Below, piece after piece: positions 17,819 to 26,492 of a DNA stretch of 64,000 nt. Source of the stretch: Pseudomonadales bacterium (GTDB lineage: Bacteria; Pseudomonadota; Gammaproteobacteria; Pseudomonadales; Pseudohongiellaceae); NCBI GenBank assembly GCA_023257655.1, contig JALRBQ010000018.1, positions 1 to 64,000 of the forward strand, written 5' to 3'. The position numbers were made by a program, and so were the translations under genes. Within the stretch, counting starts at the first letter, position 1. Each line of letters starts with the position of its first letter. Below the pieces are notes generated by a model that was given only the letters and a program-made list of their open reading frames with translations, ran no database searches and was not told the DNA's origin.

Positions 17819-18415
17819 ATGGCCGACCCCAATCCTCGTTTCTTCCGCACCCCCGCGCTGTTTCGCGCATGGCTGGAGAAGCATCACGGCACTATTCAGG
17901 AGCAATGGGTGGGATTTTACAAGAAACACACCGGCGAGCCCTCCATCGACTGGCCCCAATCCGTGGATGCAGCCCTCTGTTTCGGCTGGATCGATGGGCT
18001 GCGTCGCTCCCTCGACGAAGACCGCTACATGATTCGATTCACGCCCCGCAAACCGCGCAGTCACTGGAGCCATGTCAACATCGAGCGGATGGAATGGTTG
18101 CTGTCCCAGGGCCTGGTTACCGCCGCAGGCGCCGCCGCCTACGCCCAACGCAACGCCGAAAACACGGGCCGTGCGGCACATGAACAGAAGCGTGTCACGC
18201 TGTCGATGGCGTATCAGAAACGCTTTCGTGCGACACCACAGGCCTGGCAGTTTTACAAGAAATTACCGCCCGGCACTGTCAAGCAATGCAACTGGTGGGT
18301 GATGAGTGCGAAGCAGGAGGCCACACGGGAACGTCGATTAACGCTGCTAATCGAGTGTTCGGCGCGGTGCGAGCTGGTGCCTGCTCTGGTGTGGACTAGA
18401 AAGAAGCCTGGGTAA
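17819..18415 (+). CDS. YdeI/OmpD-associated family protein
   Basis: A 198-residue cytoplasmic protein with the pattern FFRTPALFRAWLEKHH, EQWVGFYKKHTG, CFGWIDGLRRSLDEDRY, RFTPRKPRSHWSHVNIER and WWVMSAKQEATRERRL, the hallmark order of YdeI-like proteins. E. coli YdeI is linked to polymyxin resistance and OmpD interaction, but the molecular role is unclear. The 3' end overlaps the convergent BRCT segment by 20 bases. Confidence 0.85.
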   Translation: MADPNPRFFRTPALFRAWLEKHHGTIQEQWVGFYKKHTGEPSIDWPQSVDAALCFGWIDGLRRSLDEDRYMIRFTPRKPRSHWSHVNIERMEWLLSQGLVTAAGAAAYAQRNAENTGRAAHEQKRVTLSMAYQKRFRATPQAWQFYKKLPPGTVKQCNWWVMSAKQEATRERRLTLLIECSARCELVPALVWTRKKPG

Positions 18416-18704
18416 GCTTGCGGGAGAATTTCAGCAAGGTACGCTCAGTGATCACAGTGACCTTGCAGCCTTCGCGTTTCAACAGCAGTGCCTTCTCGAT
18501 CTTGCGACCGTGACTGGTATAGAGCCAGTCATGACTGGAAAGCGTACCGATAACGAGGTAATCGACGCCATGCTGCACTGCCGTGCTGGTCTTCGCTCCC
18601 AACATCTTCAGCATCGTGTCGATGGAGTCTCTGTCGCCGCTCACGAACTCACCCGTCAGACAGAATGTCTTGCCGGCGAAGCTCAGCGAGTCGGTATCAT
18701 CCTC
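18396..18704 (-). pseudogene. BRCT domain segment, in frame after a UGA that ends the TerB-like part
   Basis: In the same frame as the TerB-like gene and directly after its UGA, the sequence codes EDDTDSLSFAGKTFCLTGEF and continues through a complete BRCT domain (DYLVIGTLSSHDWLYTSHGRK). The first beta strand of the BRCT lies before the first possible GTG start (18644), so independent translation from it would give a damaged domain. Proteins with a TerB-like N-terminus and BRCT C-terminus are known as one chain. The UGA is thus a nonsense mutation, a sequence error, or recoded; the linker context lacks a redox motif. Confidence 0.6.
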
Positions 18705-19298
18705 TCACATATCGGTAGAGCTCTCGAAATGTGCCGCTCCCTCGCCGGTGATCTTGTTGATGGCGGCGAGCAGGTTCGCGCGCTCCTTCTCGTAAATAGT
18801 GCCGTCATTGAGAATTGTTTCGAGACGATCTGCAATGATCGTGGCTGGCCACACCTTCTGAATGGCCGAATTTTGCAGCAACCAGTCCGACAGGGCGACG
18901 ATCTCGTCGTCGTTGAGCACGCCGTCTGAAGCGACGCCGGTAATAAAGCCGATCAATTCATCCATGCTCGCGACGGTATCGGTATCGGCTGACATGCGTT
19001 CACTGGCAACGCGTTCGATATGCGCCTGCATCAGCGCCAGTTCATCGCGACTGACTTGACCATCCTCGAGAATATCGCCAACGCGCTGCAGAATGTCGCG
19101 CACATCTTTGTCGTCGGCGAGGTATTGCTGTGATTGCAACCAGGGATCGAGAAACAGGAATTCGAGTTCGTTCAGACGCTTGTCGGCGACGATGCCGGCG
19201 AGAATGCCCTTGAGTCCATGCATCGCCTTCTTCTTCTCTCGCGTAAAGCTGAACGCTTCAGAAAGTGGTTCGGCGTCTATTTTTTCGTCAATTTCCAA
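18705..19298 (-). CDS. TerB-like helical protein (N-terminal half of a TerB-BRCT gene)
   Basis: A 197-residue helical protein with two TerB-like segments: LKGILAGIVADKRLNELEFLFLDPWL and FITGVASDGVLNDDEIVALSDWLL, each with the acidic DG/D-x-x pattern of the TerB fold (second part of each pattern seen near residues 35 and 125). It starts at TTG 19298 in the absence of a nearby ATG. It ends STDM-UGA, after which the same frame continues into a BRCT domain. Probably a DNA-damage or metal-stress related protein; the exact role is unknown. Confidence 0.7.
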   Translation of the reverse strand: MEIDEKIDAEPLSEAFSFTREKKKAMHGLKGILAGIVADKRLNELEFLFLDPWLQSQQYLADDKDVRDILQRVGDILEDGQVSRDELALMQAHIERVASERMSADTDTVASMDELIGFITGVASDGVLNDDEIVALSDWLLQNSAIQKVWPATIIADRLETILNDGTIYEKERANLLAAINKITGEGAAHFESSTDM

Positions 19299-19518
19299 GA
19301 CTCGGGACCTTGTGCGTGAACGACAATTTGGCAGGGCCCATCATAAAACTTTCAGTAAGGCGTGTACAAACATTTGCCGGGGCTCTCCCGCACCGGACGG
19401 CCAGCGCCACGCGGGCGTGGGGCGGCCCCCTCCATCGAAATGTACCATTTCTTTCCGCACGGCGGCTGGGTTAAACTTGGCCCTTCGTCCGGGAACCCCT
19501 CACGAGAAGGAAACCGAA

Positions 19519-19836
19519 TTGGAACAGACAGATAACCGCTCGTTTTTAGCGAAACTCCTGGCAGGCGACTACGGCCTTGCCATCACGTATTGGCTGTTCT
19601 ATTTTGTCGGCGCTGGCCTGTTTTTCGTGTTCGGCAGCGAAGCGGTCGACAACGAGGACTGGATTCGGTATCTGTCGATGGTCGCCGTCATGCTCGCCTA
19701 CACGGTAGTGCTGATCATCGGTGTACGCGCCGCCTACAAGGGGCCGCAACTTTGGAAGGTAATGTCCCGCACTTCCTCGGTGTTTATGATCATCAATATC
19801 CTGGTCGGCATTTCAACACTGGGGTTCATCTACTAG
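19519..19836 (+). CDS. Small three-helix membrane protein
   Basis: A 105-residue protein with three membrane helices (YWLFYFVGAGLFFVFG; LSMVAVMLAYTVVLIIGV; VFMIINILVGISTLGFIY). TTG 19519 is chosen because GAGAAGG lies 8 bases upstream; the open frame extends further upstream without support. The pattern of a first helix starting GDYGLAITYWLF is seen in small uncharacterised proteobacterial membrane proteins. It precedes the thioredoxin-fusion gene by 59 bases; no functional link is evident. Confidence 0.7.
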   Translation: MEQTDNRSFLAKLLAGDYGLAITYWLFYFVGAGLFFVFGSEAVDNEDWIRYLSMVAVMLAYTVVLIIGVRAAYKGPQLWKVMSRTSSVFMIINILVGISTLGFIY

Positions 19837-19895
19837 ACTCACCGCTACCAGTGCCAGGGAACGGGTCCAGGTGAGCCGGGTGAGAGGATTCAGGC

Positions 19896-21338
19896 TTGAG
19901 TCATAACCAAGACAATCGCTACGCACTCGTCGTCAAGAAAGACTGTCCTACCTGTGCCTTGATCGAACCGGTTCTGCAGACCCTGCTCGCCAATCTCGAC
20001 GGCGAACTGGAAGTCTATGTGCAGGATGATCCTGGCTTCCCGGCTAGCATCCCGGAACGCATCGATGACACGGCACTGGCCTGGTCCTATTCCCGTCAGA
20101 TCGAAATCGTACCTACCCTGCTGCGCCTGCGTAGCGATGGCCTCGAAGTCAGCCGCATCGTCGGTTGGGACAAGCAACAGTGGCGCGAATTTACCGGCAT
20201 CGAGACCCTCGGGGAGGCACTCGTCGATTTCAAGCCAGGATGCGGATCGAAGACCTTGGACCCTGGCATGGAAGACAAGCTCGCACTCAAATACGGCCCG
20301 AAAATCCTGCAGGCACGCGAGATCAGTCTGGCTGAATCGGAAGATGCGCTGGAAGCGTGCTTCGAACGTGGCTGGAGCGACGGCTTGCCAGTTGTACCGC
20401 CGACGGCGCTGCGCGTGCTGCGCATGCTACGCGCCTGCGATCGGCCCGCCGACGAAATCATCGGCAAGATCCCACCGGACAACGCGCCTTGCACGGTCGA
20501 GAAAGTCGCGATCAATGCCGTGTTGGCTGGCTGCAAGCCGGAATATTTCCCTCTTGTACTGGCCACAGTGAGCGCCGCGTTACAGGACCGCTTCTGCCTG
20601 CACGGCTTGCTGTGCACGACCTATTTTTCCTCCCCGGTTGTGATCGTGAATGGGCCCGTTGCGCGCCAGATTGGCATGAATGCCGGTGTCAATGCGCTGG
20701 GTCAGGGTAACCGGGCAAACGCCACCATCGGCCGCGCACTGCAATTACTCGTTCGCAATGTGGGCGGCGGCATTCCCGGCGGCATCGATCGCGCAACCAT
20801 GGGCAATCCGGGCAAGTACACGTATTGCTTCGCCGAAGACGAGAGTGATAGTGATTGGCCTTCGCTGGCGATGGACCGTGGATTCGAGCGCGGCGACTCG
20901 GTCGTCAGCCTGTTCGCGGGTGACGGGCTGCAGGCTGTTGTGGACCAACAGTCGCGCACGCCGGAATCCCTCGCCCGCAGCATCGCGCTGAGTCTCAGAA
21001 ATGTGGCGCACCACAAGTTGTTCGGTATGGCTGATGCGATTCTGGTCCTGTCACCAGAACACCGCCGGGTATTCCGACAGAGGGGTTGGACCAAATCCAA
21101 TGTCCGCGATGCGCTGTGTTCCGAATTAATGACACCCGGCACCGATATCATTCGCGGAGCGAATGGCGTCGCCGAGGGCATGCCGGAAAAATTCAAGGAC
21201 AAACTGCTCAACAAATTTCGGGATGACGGCCTGCACATCGTGAGTACAGGTGGCAAGGCCGGTCTGTTCTCGGCGATCATCGGTGGCTGGGTCGCCTCCG
21301 GCGAACGCGGCAGCCAGTTGGTTTCCCAGAGACTTTGA
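19896..21338 (+). CDS. Thioredoxin-like domain fused to a large uncharacterised domain, partner of the UGSC selenoprotein
   Basis: A 480-residue cytoplasmic protein. Residues 1-100 look thioredoxin/glutaredoxin-like with a CPTC redox motif (Cys17, Cys20) and EIVPTLLRL at the cis-Pro region. Residues 145-480 form a second domain with conserved-looking ERGWSDGLPVVPPT, NAVLAGCKPEYFPLVLA, GNRANATIGRALQLLVRNVGG and a C-terminal HIVSTGGKAGLFSAIIGGW. TTG 19896 has GAGAGGA upstream. It lies 24 bases before the UGSC gene on the same strand, so the two likely form a redox system or enzyme. The reaction is unknown. Confidence 0.75.
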   Translation: MSHNQDNRYALVVKKDCPTCALIEPVLQTLLANLDGELEVYVQDDPGFPASIPERIDDTALAWSYSRQIEIVPTLLRLRSDGLEVSRIVGWDKQQWREFTGIETLGEALVDFKPGCGSKTLDPGMEDKLALKYGPKILQAREISLAESEDALEACFERGWSDGLPVVPPTALRVLRMLRACDRPADEIIGKIPPDNAPCTVEKVAINAVLAGCKPEYFPLVLATVSAALQDRFCLHGLLCTTYFSSPVVIVNGPVARQIGMNAGVNALGQGNRANATIGRALQLLVRNVGGGIPGGIDRATMGNPGKYTYCFAEDESDSDWPSLAMDRGFERGDSVVSLFAGDGLQAVVDQQSRTPESLARSIALSLRNVAHHKLFGMADAILVLSPEHRRVFRQRGWTKSNVRDALCSELMTPGTDIIRGANGVAEGMPEKFKDKLLNKFRDDGLHIVSTGGKAGLFSAIIGGWVASGERGSQLVSQRL

Positions 21339-21362
21339 TAATAGATGAAAGGGGGTACGCCT

Positions 21363-21902
21363 ATGACGACCAGCACGATTTTACTTGACCCGACTTCCGA
21401 GAGAGTCGCGGCCGAACGGCAATTGCTGCCACGACTCGCGAGTCTGGCTGGCATGACGGTAGGCTTGCTGGACATCTCCAAGCCGCGCGGCCGGGAATTT
21501 CTGGACGAAGTTGAGAAAGCCCTGCAATCCCTGGGCGCCACGGTGAAGCGCTATACCAAGCCAACCTTCACGCGCGTCGCTCCCACGGAGCTGAACCAGC
21601 GCATCAGCACCGAATGTGATGCGGTCATCGAAGGACTCGCCGACTGAGGTTCATGTACCTCGTGCAGTTTGCATGACATCATGGACCTCGAAAGCCGCGG
21701 ACTCCCTTCCGGCTTCGTTGCCTCGGAAGAATTCATCGAGGCGGCAGCCGCCCAGGGTCGCTCGCTCGGCATCCATCCGAAGAGCGTGTTTGTGGCGCAT
21801 CCGATTCAGGATCGCACCGATGCCGAAATGGCGGCATTGGCACGCGGCGTCATCGACGCAGTGATAGCGCTGATTTGTGATCAACCGAATACTGACAAAT
21901 AA
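21363..21902 (+). CDS. UGSC family selenoprotein (in-frame UGA at 21645-21647 read as selenocysteine)
   Basis: Read through the UGA this is a 179-residue protein with Sec at residue 95 in the motif LAD-U-GSCTSCSLHDIMD, the defining UGSC motif. The sequence on both sides is in one frame and matches the family layout: an N-terminal part (VGLLDISKPRGREFLDEVE) and a C-terminal part (GLPSGFVASEEF, VFVAHPIQDRT). ATG 21363 has AAAGGGGGT upstream; ATG 21345 lacks it. A SECIS hairpin follows the UGA, and tRNA-Sec is in the window. Sec with Cys98 and Cys101 suggests a redox role; the exact reaction is unknown. A standard reading yields two false short genes. Confidence 0.93.
21660..21676 (+). promoter_or_regulatory. 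Bacterial SECIS element of the UGSC gene
   Basis: A 7-bp stem: 21660-21666 (TCGTGCA) with 21670-21676 (TGCATGA), one G-U pair, closing a GUU loop. The loop G is 20 nt after the UGA, inside the 16-37 nt window for bacterial SECIS, and at the first loop position as required for SelB binding. Confidence 0.85.
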
Positions 21903-21950
21903 CACACTGACAAATAGCCTACTGGCAAACACAGAGACACGGAGCACAGC

Positions 21951-23135
21951 ATGACCAAGCAAGCAGTTATCGTCGCCACCGCGCGCACCCCCATCGGCAA
22001 AGCCTATCGCGGCGCCTTCAACGACACTGGCGCACCGACCCTGGGTGGACACGTCATCAAGCACGCGGTGCAGCGCGCCGGTATCGAGCCCGGTGAAGTC
22101 GATGACGTCATCATGGGCTGTGCAATGCAGCAAGGCTCGTCCGGCTATAACATCGGTCGCACCGCCGGCGTGGCAGCGGGTCTGCCCAGTTCGGTTGCCG
22201 GCATGAGCGTCGATCGCCAGTGCGGCTCCGGCATGATGGCAATCGCCACCGCCGCGAAGCAGATCCTTGTCGACAATATGCCGATTGTCGTCGGCGGTGG
22301 ACTCGAGTCGATCAGTCTGGTGCAGAACGAACATCGCAACAACTACCGCACCCAGGATCCCACGGTGCTGGCCCATTCACCCAAGGCCTACATCGCCATG
22401 CTGGAGACTGCCGAGATCGTGGCGAAGCGCTATAACATCTCACGTGACGTGCAGGACGCTTATGCACTGCAGAGCCAGCAGCGCACTGCCGCTGCCCAAC
22501 AGGCCGGCAAATTCGATGACGAGATCGTGCCACTCGCTTCCAAGATGGTGTTTGTTGACAAGGAAACGAAACAGCAGAGCGTGCACGACACATTACTGGA
22601 CAAGGACGAAGGCAATCGCCCCTCCACTACACTTGAAGGCCTGCAAGGTCTGAAGCCGGTGGTGGAAGGAGGCGTGATCACGGCAGGTAATGCCAGCCAG
22701 CTGTCCGATGGCGCGTCCGCCAGTGTGTTGATGGACAGCAAGCTCGCCGAGCAAAAAGGCCTGGAACCTCTCGGCGCCTACGTCGGCATGGCCGTCGCCG
22801 GCCTCGACGCAGACGAGATGGGTATCGGTCCGGTGTTTGCGGTTCCCAAGCTGCTACAGCGATTCAACCTGAAGATGGATGATATCGGTCTTTGGGAGTT
22901 GAATGAGGCATTCGCCGTGCAGGTCGTGTATTGCCGCGACACGCTGGGAATTCCCGATGAACTTCTGAACGTCAACGGTGGCGCCATCTCCATCGGCCAC
23001 CCTTACGGCATGAGCGGTGCTCGCATGGTGGGTCACGCTCTCATCGAAGGCAAGCGCCGCGGTGCGAAGTACGTGGTGTGCACCATGTGCATCGGCGGTG
23101 GCATGGGTGCCGCCGGATTGTTCGAAGTCTTCTAA
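21951..23135 (+). CDS. Acetyl-CoA acyltransferase (thiolase)
   Basis: A 394-residue thiolase II-type enzyme that splits or forms 3-ketoacyl-CoA. Catalytic residues are visible: the nucleophilic Cys in DRQCGSG (near residue 90), the His of [10 protein letters not shown] and the second Cys in [10 protein letters not shown]. The NEAFAVQ motif is also present. The start after GGAGCACAGC is good. It follows the UGSC gene by 48 bases on the same strand and may share transcription, though fatty-acid and selenium functions have no obvious link. Confidence 0.93.
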   Translation: MTKQAVIVATARTPIGKAYRGAFNDTGAPTLGGHVIKHAVQRAGIEPGEVDDVIMGCAMQQGSSGYNIGRTAGVAAGLPSSVAGMSVDRQCGSGMMAIATAAKQILVDNMPIVVGGGLESISLVQNEHRNNYRTQDPTVLAHSPKAYIAMLETAEIVAKRYNISRDVQDAYALQSQQRTAAAQQAGKFDDEIVPLASKMVFVDKETKQQSVHDTLLDKDEGNRPSTTLEGLQGLKPVVEGGVITAGNASQLSDGASASVLMDSKLAEQKGLEPLGAYVGMAVAGLDADEMGIGPVFAVPKLLQRFNLKMDDIGLWELNEAFAVQVVYCRDTLGIPDELLNVNGGAISIGHPYGMSGARMVGHALIEGKRRGAKYVVCTMCIGGGMGAAGLFEVF

Positions 23136-23151
23136 ACCGACAGACGGTTTA
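23133..23151. terminator. Hairpin spanning the stops of convergent thiolase and secreted-protein genes
   Basis: TAAACCG (23133-23139) pairs perfectly with CGGTTTA (23145-23151), loop ACAGA. Both stop codons lie inside the arms. A/U ends on each side give a weak bidirectional terminator. Confidence 0.5.
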
Positions 23152-23700
23152 ATTGCCGCAGGCGGTATCGAGAAAATTGATGATTCGTGACTGCTCGAAA
23201 TCCGCCGTCGGCAGCCGCTGATTGCTGGTGGCTGCCGATTTTCCACTAGTGATTGCGTCGAGCAGTCGACTGCCGAAGTGCGCCTCAACCTCCGCCTGAA
23301 ATTCCCGGTCAATAGCGATGTAGCGCGCATTTCTGTCCGCCAGCGACCGCAGCAAACTGAAACTCACCTCTGCCCTGTCTTCGATCGTCATGCGTCCATT
23401 CGCCGGACTCATGTAAAAGTTGCACACAGCGCTGTCGGGACCAAAGTCGCGACGAAATTCGTTGTAGTAATTCTCAAGCAGAGCCATGAAGTGTTCGATG
23501 TCGGCACCGTCGATTCCGGGGTTGTCGGCGAGGCGACCTGTACGCCGGAAGGTTTGCAATGTGCTCGCGAGGTAGCGGAAGGTAGCCTCGGCGCTGGCCA
23601 ACGGCGTCTGCGCCATCGCCAGAAACGGCCACAACAGCGCGCAGCCGAGCACCAGACAGCGACACAAGCCAGATGGACCAACGGGAAGCCGCGCGGTCAT
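23149..23700 (-). CDS. Secreted protein of unknown function
   Basis: A 183-residue protein with a signal peptide (hydrophobic CLVLGCALLWPFLAMA, cleavage near residue 30) and a helical mature part. It contains DFGPDSAVCNFYMSPANGRMT and IAIDREFQAEVEAHFGSRLLD, and ends with two more Cys positions (one DTACGN). No family is recognised. Its start overlaps the VOC gene stop by four bases (ATGA), so they form one operon. Confidence 0.65.
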   Translation of the reverse strand: MTARLPVGPSGLCRCLVLGCALLWPFLAMAQTPLASAEATFRYLASTLQTFRRTGRLADNPGIDGADIEHFMALLENYYNEFRRDFGPDSAVCNFYMSPANGRMTIEDRAEVSFSLLRSLADRNARYIAIDREFQAEVEAHFGSRLLDAITSGKSAATSNQRLPTADFEQSRIINFLDTACGN

Positions 23701-24080
23701 GCTGGACCAACCAGGTTATAGGGATTGCCATAGAGATCGCGAATGATCGCCGACACCCCCCAGGGAACCGTAATCGGCGCATCCACAATCTCGACGCCGA
23801 GCGACTCCAGACGTGCAATCTCGTTGCGGCAATCATCCACACTCAACACCGTCGACAGATTGGTGCCGATGCGACTCTTCTCCTCGGTGGTGCGGGCGAG
23901 CTGCAACACTAACTGCAGACTGGGATTCTCTTTCGGCGACACAGTCAACCAGCGAAGCTCGGGCACCAGGTCACTGTTGTCCATGCAGACCTGAAACCCG
24001 AGCTTGTCCCGATACCATTCCAGCGCCTCCTGTTGGTCAGCCACATAAAGCGTGATATGAGAGATGCGCCTGATCGCCAT
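23697..24080 (-). CDS. VOC (glyoxalase/bleomycin-resistance fold) protein
   Basis: A 127-residue single-module-pair VOC protein: ISHITLYVADQQEALEWYRDKLGF at the N-terminus and SVDDCRNEIARLESLGVEIV with the terminal IIRDLYGNPYNLV. The metal-ligand pattern H8 (in SHITLYV) and a Glu/Gln position are plausible. Similar proteins are glyoxalase-superfamily enzymes of unknown substrate. It starts 21 bases after arfB on the same strand. Confidence 0.85.
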   Translation of the reverse strand: MAIRRISHITLYVADQQEALEWYRDKLGFQVCMDNSDLVPELRWLTVSPKENPSLQLVLQLARTTEEKSRIGTNLSTVLSVDDCRNEIARLESLGVEIVDAPITVPWGVSAIIRDLYGNPYNLVGPA

Positions 24081-24101
24081 GTTGATCTCCGTATTGTTGG
24101 C

Positions 24102-24512
24102 TCAATAGTCGCGTACATTGACAGCGCCGCGCGAGGATTTGCGCGCGCCCAGTTTCTTTTTCTCTTGCAGGCGCTTCTCGACCACTCCGCGGCCCGGACG
24201 CGTCGCGATACGCTTGGCCTGAACATGCGTGGCGAGAGCAATGAGATCGTTCAGCCGTTGCAGTGCATCCTGTTTGTTCTTGTCCTGGCTGCGGTAGCGC
24301 TGCGCCTTGATAATAATGATTCCGTTCTTGCTGATACGAGCATCGGCAAACCCACTGAGGCGACGTTGCGCCTCGGCGCTGAGCCCGGAGTCGGCAATCA
24401 CGAAGCGCAACTGCACGGCCGTGGATACCTTGTTGACGTTCTGCCCTCCAGGTCCACTGGCGCGGATGGCACTGAATTCGACCTCCTGCTCCGTGATCTT
24501 TTGGTTCGCCAT
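24102..24512 (-). CDS. arfB: Alternative ribosome-rescue factor ArfB (YaeJ)
   Basis: A 136-residue peptidyl-tRNA hydrolase-type release factor domain with the GGQ motif in SGPGGQNVNKV and a basic C-terminal tail (KRLQEKKKLGARKSSRG) that enters the mRNA channel of stalled ribosomes. It hydrolyses peptidyl-tRNA on ribosomes that reached the mRNA end without a stop. Length matches E. coli ArfB (140). First gene of a minus-strand trio with the VOC and secreted proteins, and divergent from the next VOC gene. Confidence 0.92.
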   Translation of the reverse strand: MANQKITEQEVEFSAIRASGPGGQNVNKVSTAVQLRFVIADSGLSAEAQRRLSGFADARISKNGIIIIKAQRYRSQDKNKQDALQRLNDLIALATHVQAKRIATRPGRGVVEKRLQEKKKLGARKSSRGAVNVRDY

Positions 24513-24561
24513 GGTCTCTGCTACTGTTCAGGTTTCGGGTAATCCTACAGGAAACCTCCAC

Positions 24562-24963
24562 ATGCCAACACCCAAATCCCGGATTCTGCAGGATGTGACC
24601 CTGCATCAGGTCGCGCTCAAGTGTGACAACCTGGCAGCCAGTCGTGCATTCTACTGCGATCTGCTTGGAGCCGAGTGCATCGCCGAGTTCGACCCGCCCG
24701 GCCTGTTGTTTCTGCGCTTTGGAGAAACGCGGCTGTTACTGGATCGGAATGCGCCCAACCTCGGGCTCGTGTATTTCCGCATTGGCAACATCGAGGACAA
24801 GGTGGCTCAGATGCAGTCATTGGGTATTGCGTTGGCGAGTGACATCCAGACCGTTTTCACCGACGACAAGGGGCTGTTCGGCAGTCCCGGCGATACCGAA
24901 TACATGGTCTTCTTCAAGGATCCTTCCGGCAATACGCTGGTGCTCGCAGAGCAACATTCCTGA
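24562..24963 (+). CDS. VOC family protein
   Basis: A 133-residue glyoxalase-fold protein: LHQVALKCDNLAASRAFYCDLLGA, FGETRLLLDRN and the C-terminal YMVFFKDPSGNTLVLAEQ, where the last Glu is the usual second metal ligand and His (LHQVALK) the first. ATG 24562 follows CAGGAAACC. Longer frames upstream are antisense to arfB. Substrate unknown. Confidence 0.85.
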   Translation: MPTPKSRILQDVTLHQVALKCDNLAASRAFYCDLLGAECIAEFDPPGLLFLRFGETRLLLDRNAPNLGLVYFRIGNIEDKVAQMQSLGIALASDIQTVFTDDKGLFGSPGDTEYMVFFKDPSGNTLVLAEQHS

Positions 24964-25187
24964 GGCGGCAAAGCCATATATTCTGCGGCCTGTAGCCCCA
25001 GTCACGGCGTTCATCCCGTTCCACCGGGGATTTCTTGATTCGCGTTGCGGTCTAGGTTAATGTCGGGACTCTTTACGGTTTCAGCCCGGCCCGTTACGCC
25101 GCATTACGAACCAGAGGCCGGCGCCATCCAGAGCAGAGCGGCACCCCAATGACGGTGCCCAACATAACAAGAATGCACGAGACTAAC

Positions 25188-26444
25188 ATGACATCTACTC
25201 GACGCTTTTCACTGCACACTTTCCTTTTGGTAGCTCTCTTTGGTCTGAGCGGCGTGGCCGCTGCACAGGACCCGATCAAGATCGCGTTTATCGATCCTTT
25301 GTCCGGCAGTTTTGCGTCTATCGGCAACAGCGGTCTGAAGCAAGTGCAATTCGCCGCAGAGTATTTCTACAATTCCAAGGGCGGTGTGCTGGGTGGTCGA
25401 AAACTGGAGATCGTGCCCCTGGATAACAAGCAGAGCCCGACCGATACCCAGATCCAGTTTCGGCGCGCCGTGAGCGAAGACATCCGAATCATCTTCCAGG
25501 GCAACAGCTCCGCTGTGGCGAACACGCTGAACGCCACCATTTCGCGTCACAATCGTCGCAATCCCGGACAGGAAGTCTTGCAGATCAACTACTCGGCCGT
25601 CGACCCGATTCTCACCGAAGAAGAATGCAGCTTCTGGCACTTCCGCTTCGATGCGCACGCCATCATGAAGCTGAACACACTCACTGATTACATCGCGATG
25701 AACCCTGACATCAAGAAGGTGTATGTCATTGGCCAGGATTATTCCTTCGGTCATGTTGTAGCCGACAATTCGGTGCGACTGTTAAAAGAGAAGCGCCCCG
25801 ATATCGAGATTGTGGGCACTGAGTTTCATCCGATTGGCCAGGTGAAAGACTTCACACCCTACGTAACGAAGATAGTCTCCTCCGGGGCCGACGCGGTCAT
25901 CACCGGCAACTACGGCGCTGACATGGTGTCCCTCGCCAAGTCCATCATCGACTCTGGCCTGAACGTTCCGATCTATACGTTCTATGCCGTGTACGATGGC
26001 ATCACTGCGACCCTCGGCGAGGGTGGCAAGGATCGAATCTTCCTGGTGCACAACGAGACCTCGAATCCGATTCCAACCGAAGAGCGCAAACAGTTCCTCC
26101 GCGCCTTCAAGGCAGAAAACCCCAATTTTGACGTCACCCAGCCTCGTATTATTAACGCACTACAGATGGTCGTGGCTGCGATAGAAAAAACCAAGAGTAC
26201 TGACCCGTACGACATCGCGCTGGCGCTGGAAGACATGCGCTTTACCAATCTGAGTGGCGAAGAGATGTGGATGCGCGGTACCGATCACCAGATCTTCCAG
26301 TCCTTGCACATCTCGATGCACACTGATGAAGGCATCGAGTTCGATGCCGACAATTCCGGTTACGGTCTGCGCACGATATTTAACGTGCCCGCCGAAGAGA
26401 CTGTCGTTCCCACCAGTTGCAAGATGGATCGTCCGCGTCGTTAA
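25188..26444 (+). CDS. Branched-chain amino-acid-type ABC transporter substrate-binding protein
   Basis: A 418-residue periplasmic binding protein (Peripla_BP_6) with a signal peptide (TFLLVALFGLSGVAAAQ), then DPIKIAFIDPLSGSFASIGNSG, the standard start of LivK-type domains. The conserved IGQDYSFG and VTKIVSSGADAVITGNYG regions are present. ATG 25188 gives a proper signal peptide; ATG 25173 and 25149 are alternatives. First gene of a five-gene transporter operon. Ligand could be a branched-chain amino acid, amide or aromatic acid. Confidence 0.9.
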   Translation: MTSTRRFSLHTFLLVALFGLSGVAAAQDPIKIAFIDPLSGSFASIGNSGLKQVQFAAEYFYNSKGGVLGGRKLEIVPLDNKQSPTDTQIQFRRAVSEDIRIIFQGNSSAVANTLNATISRHNRRNPGQEVLQINYSAVDPILTEEECSFWHFRFDAHAIMKLNTLTDYIAMNPDIKKVYVIGQDYSFGHVVADNSVRLLKEKRPDIEIVGTEFHPIGQVKDFTPYVTKIVSSGADAVITGNYGADMVSLAKSIIDSGLNVPIYTFYAVYDGITATLGEGGKDRIFLVHNETSNPIPTEERKQFLRAFKAENPNFDVTQPRIINALQMVVAAIEKTKSTDPYDIALALEDMRFTNLSGEEMWMRGTDHQIFQSLHISMHTDEGIEFDADNSGYGLRTIFNVPAEETVVPTSCKMDRPRR

Positions 26445-26492
26445 GCCATTGGTAGTCACCGTGTTCGTTACAACAAAGGCCACCTGGCAACC

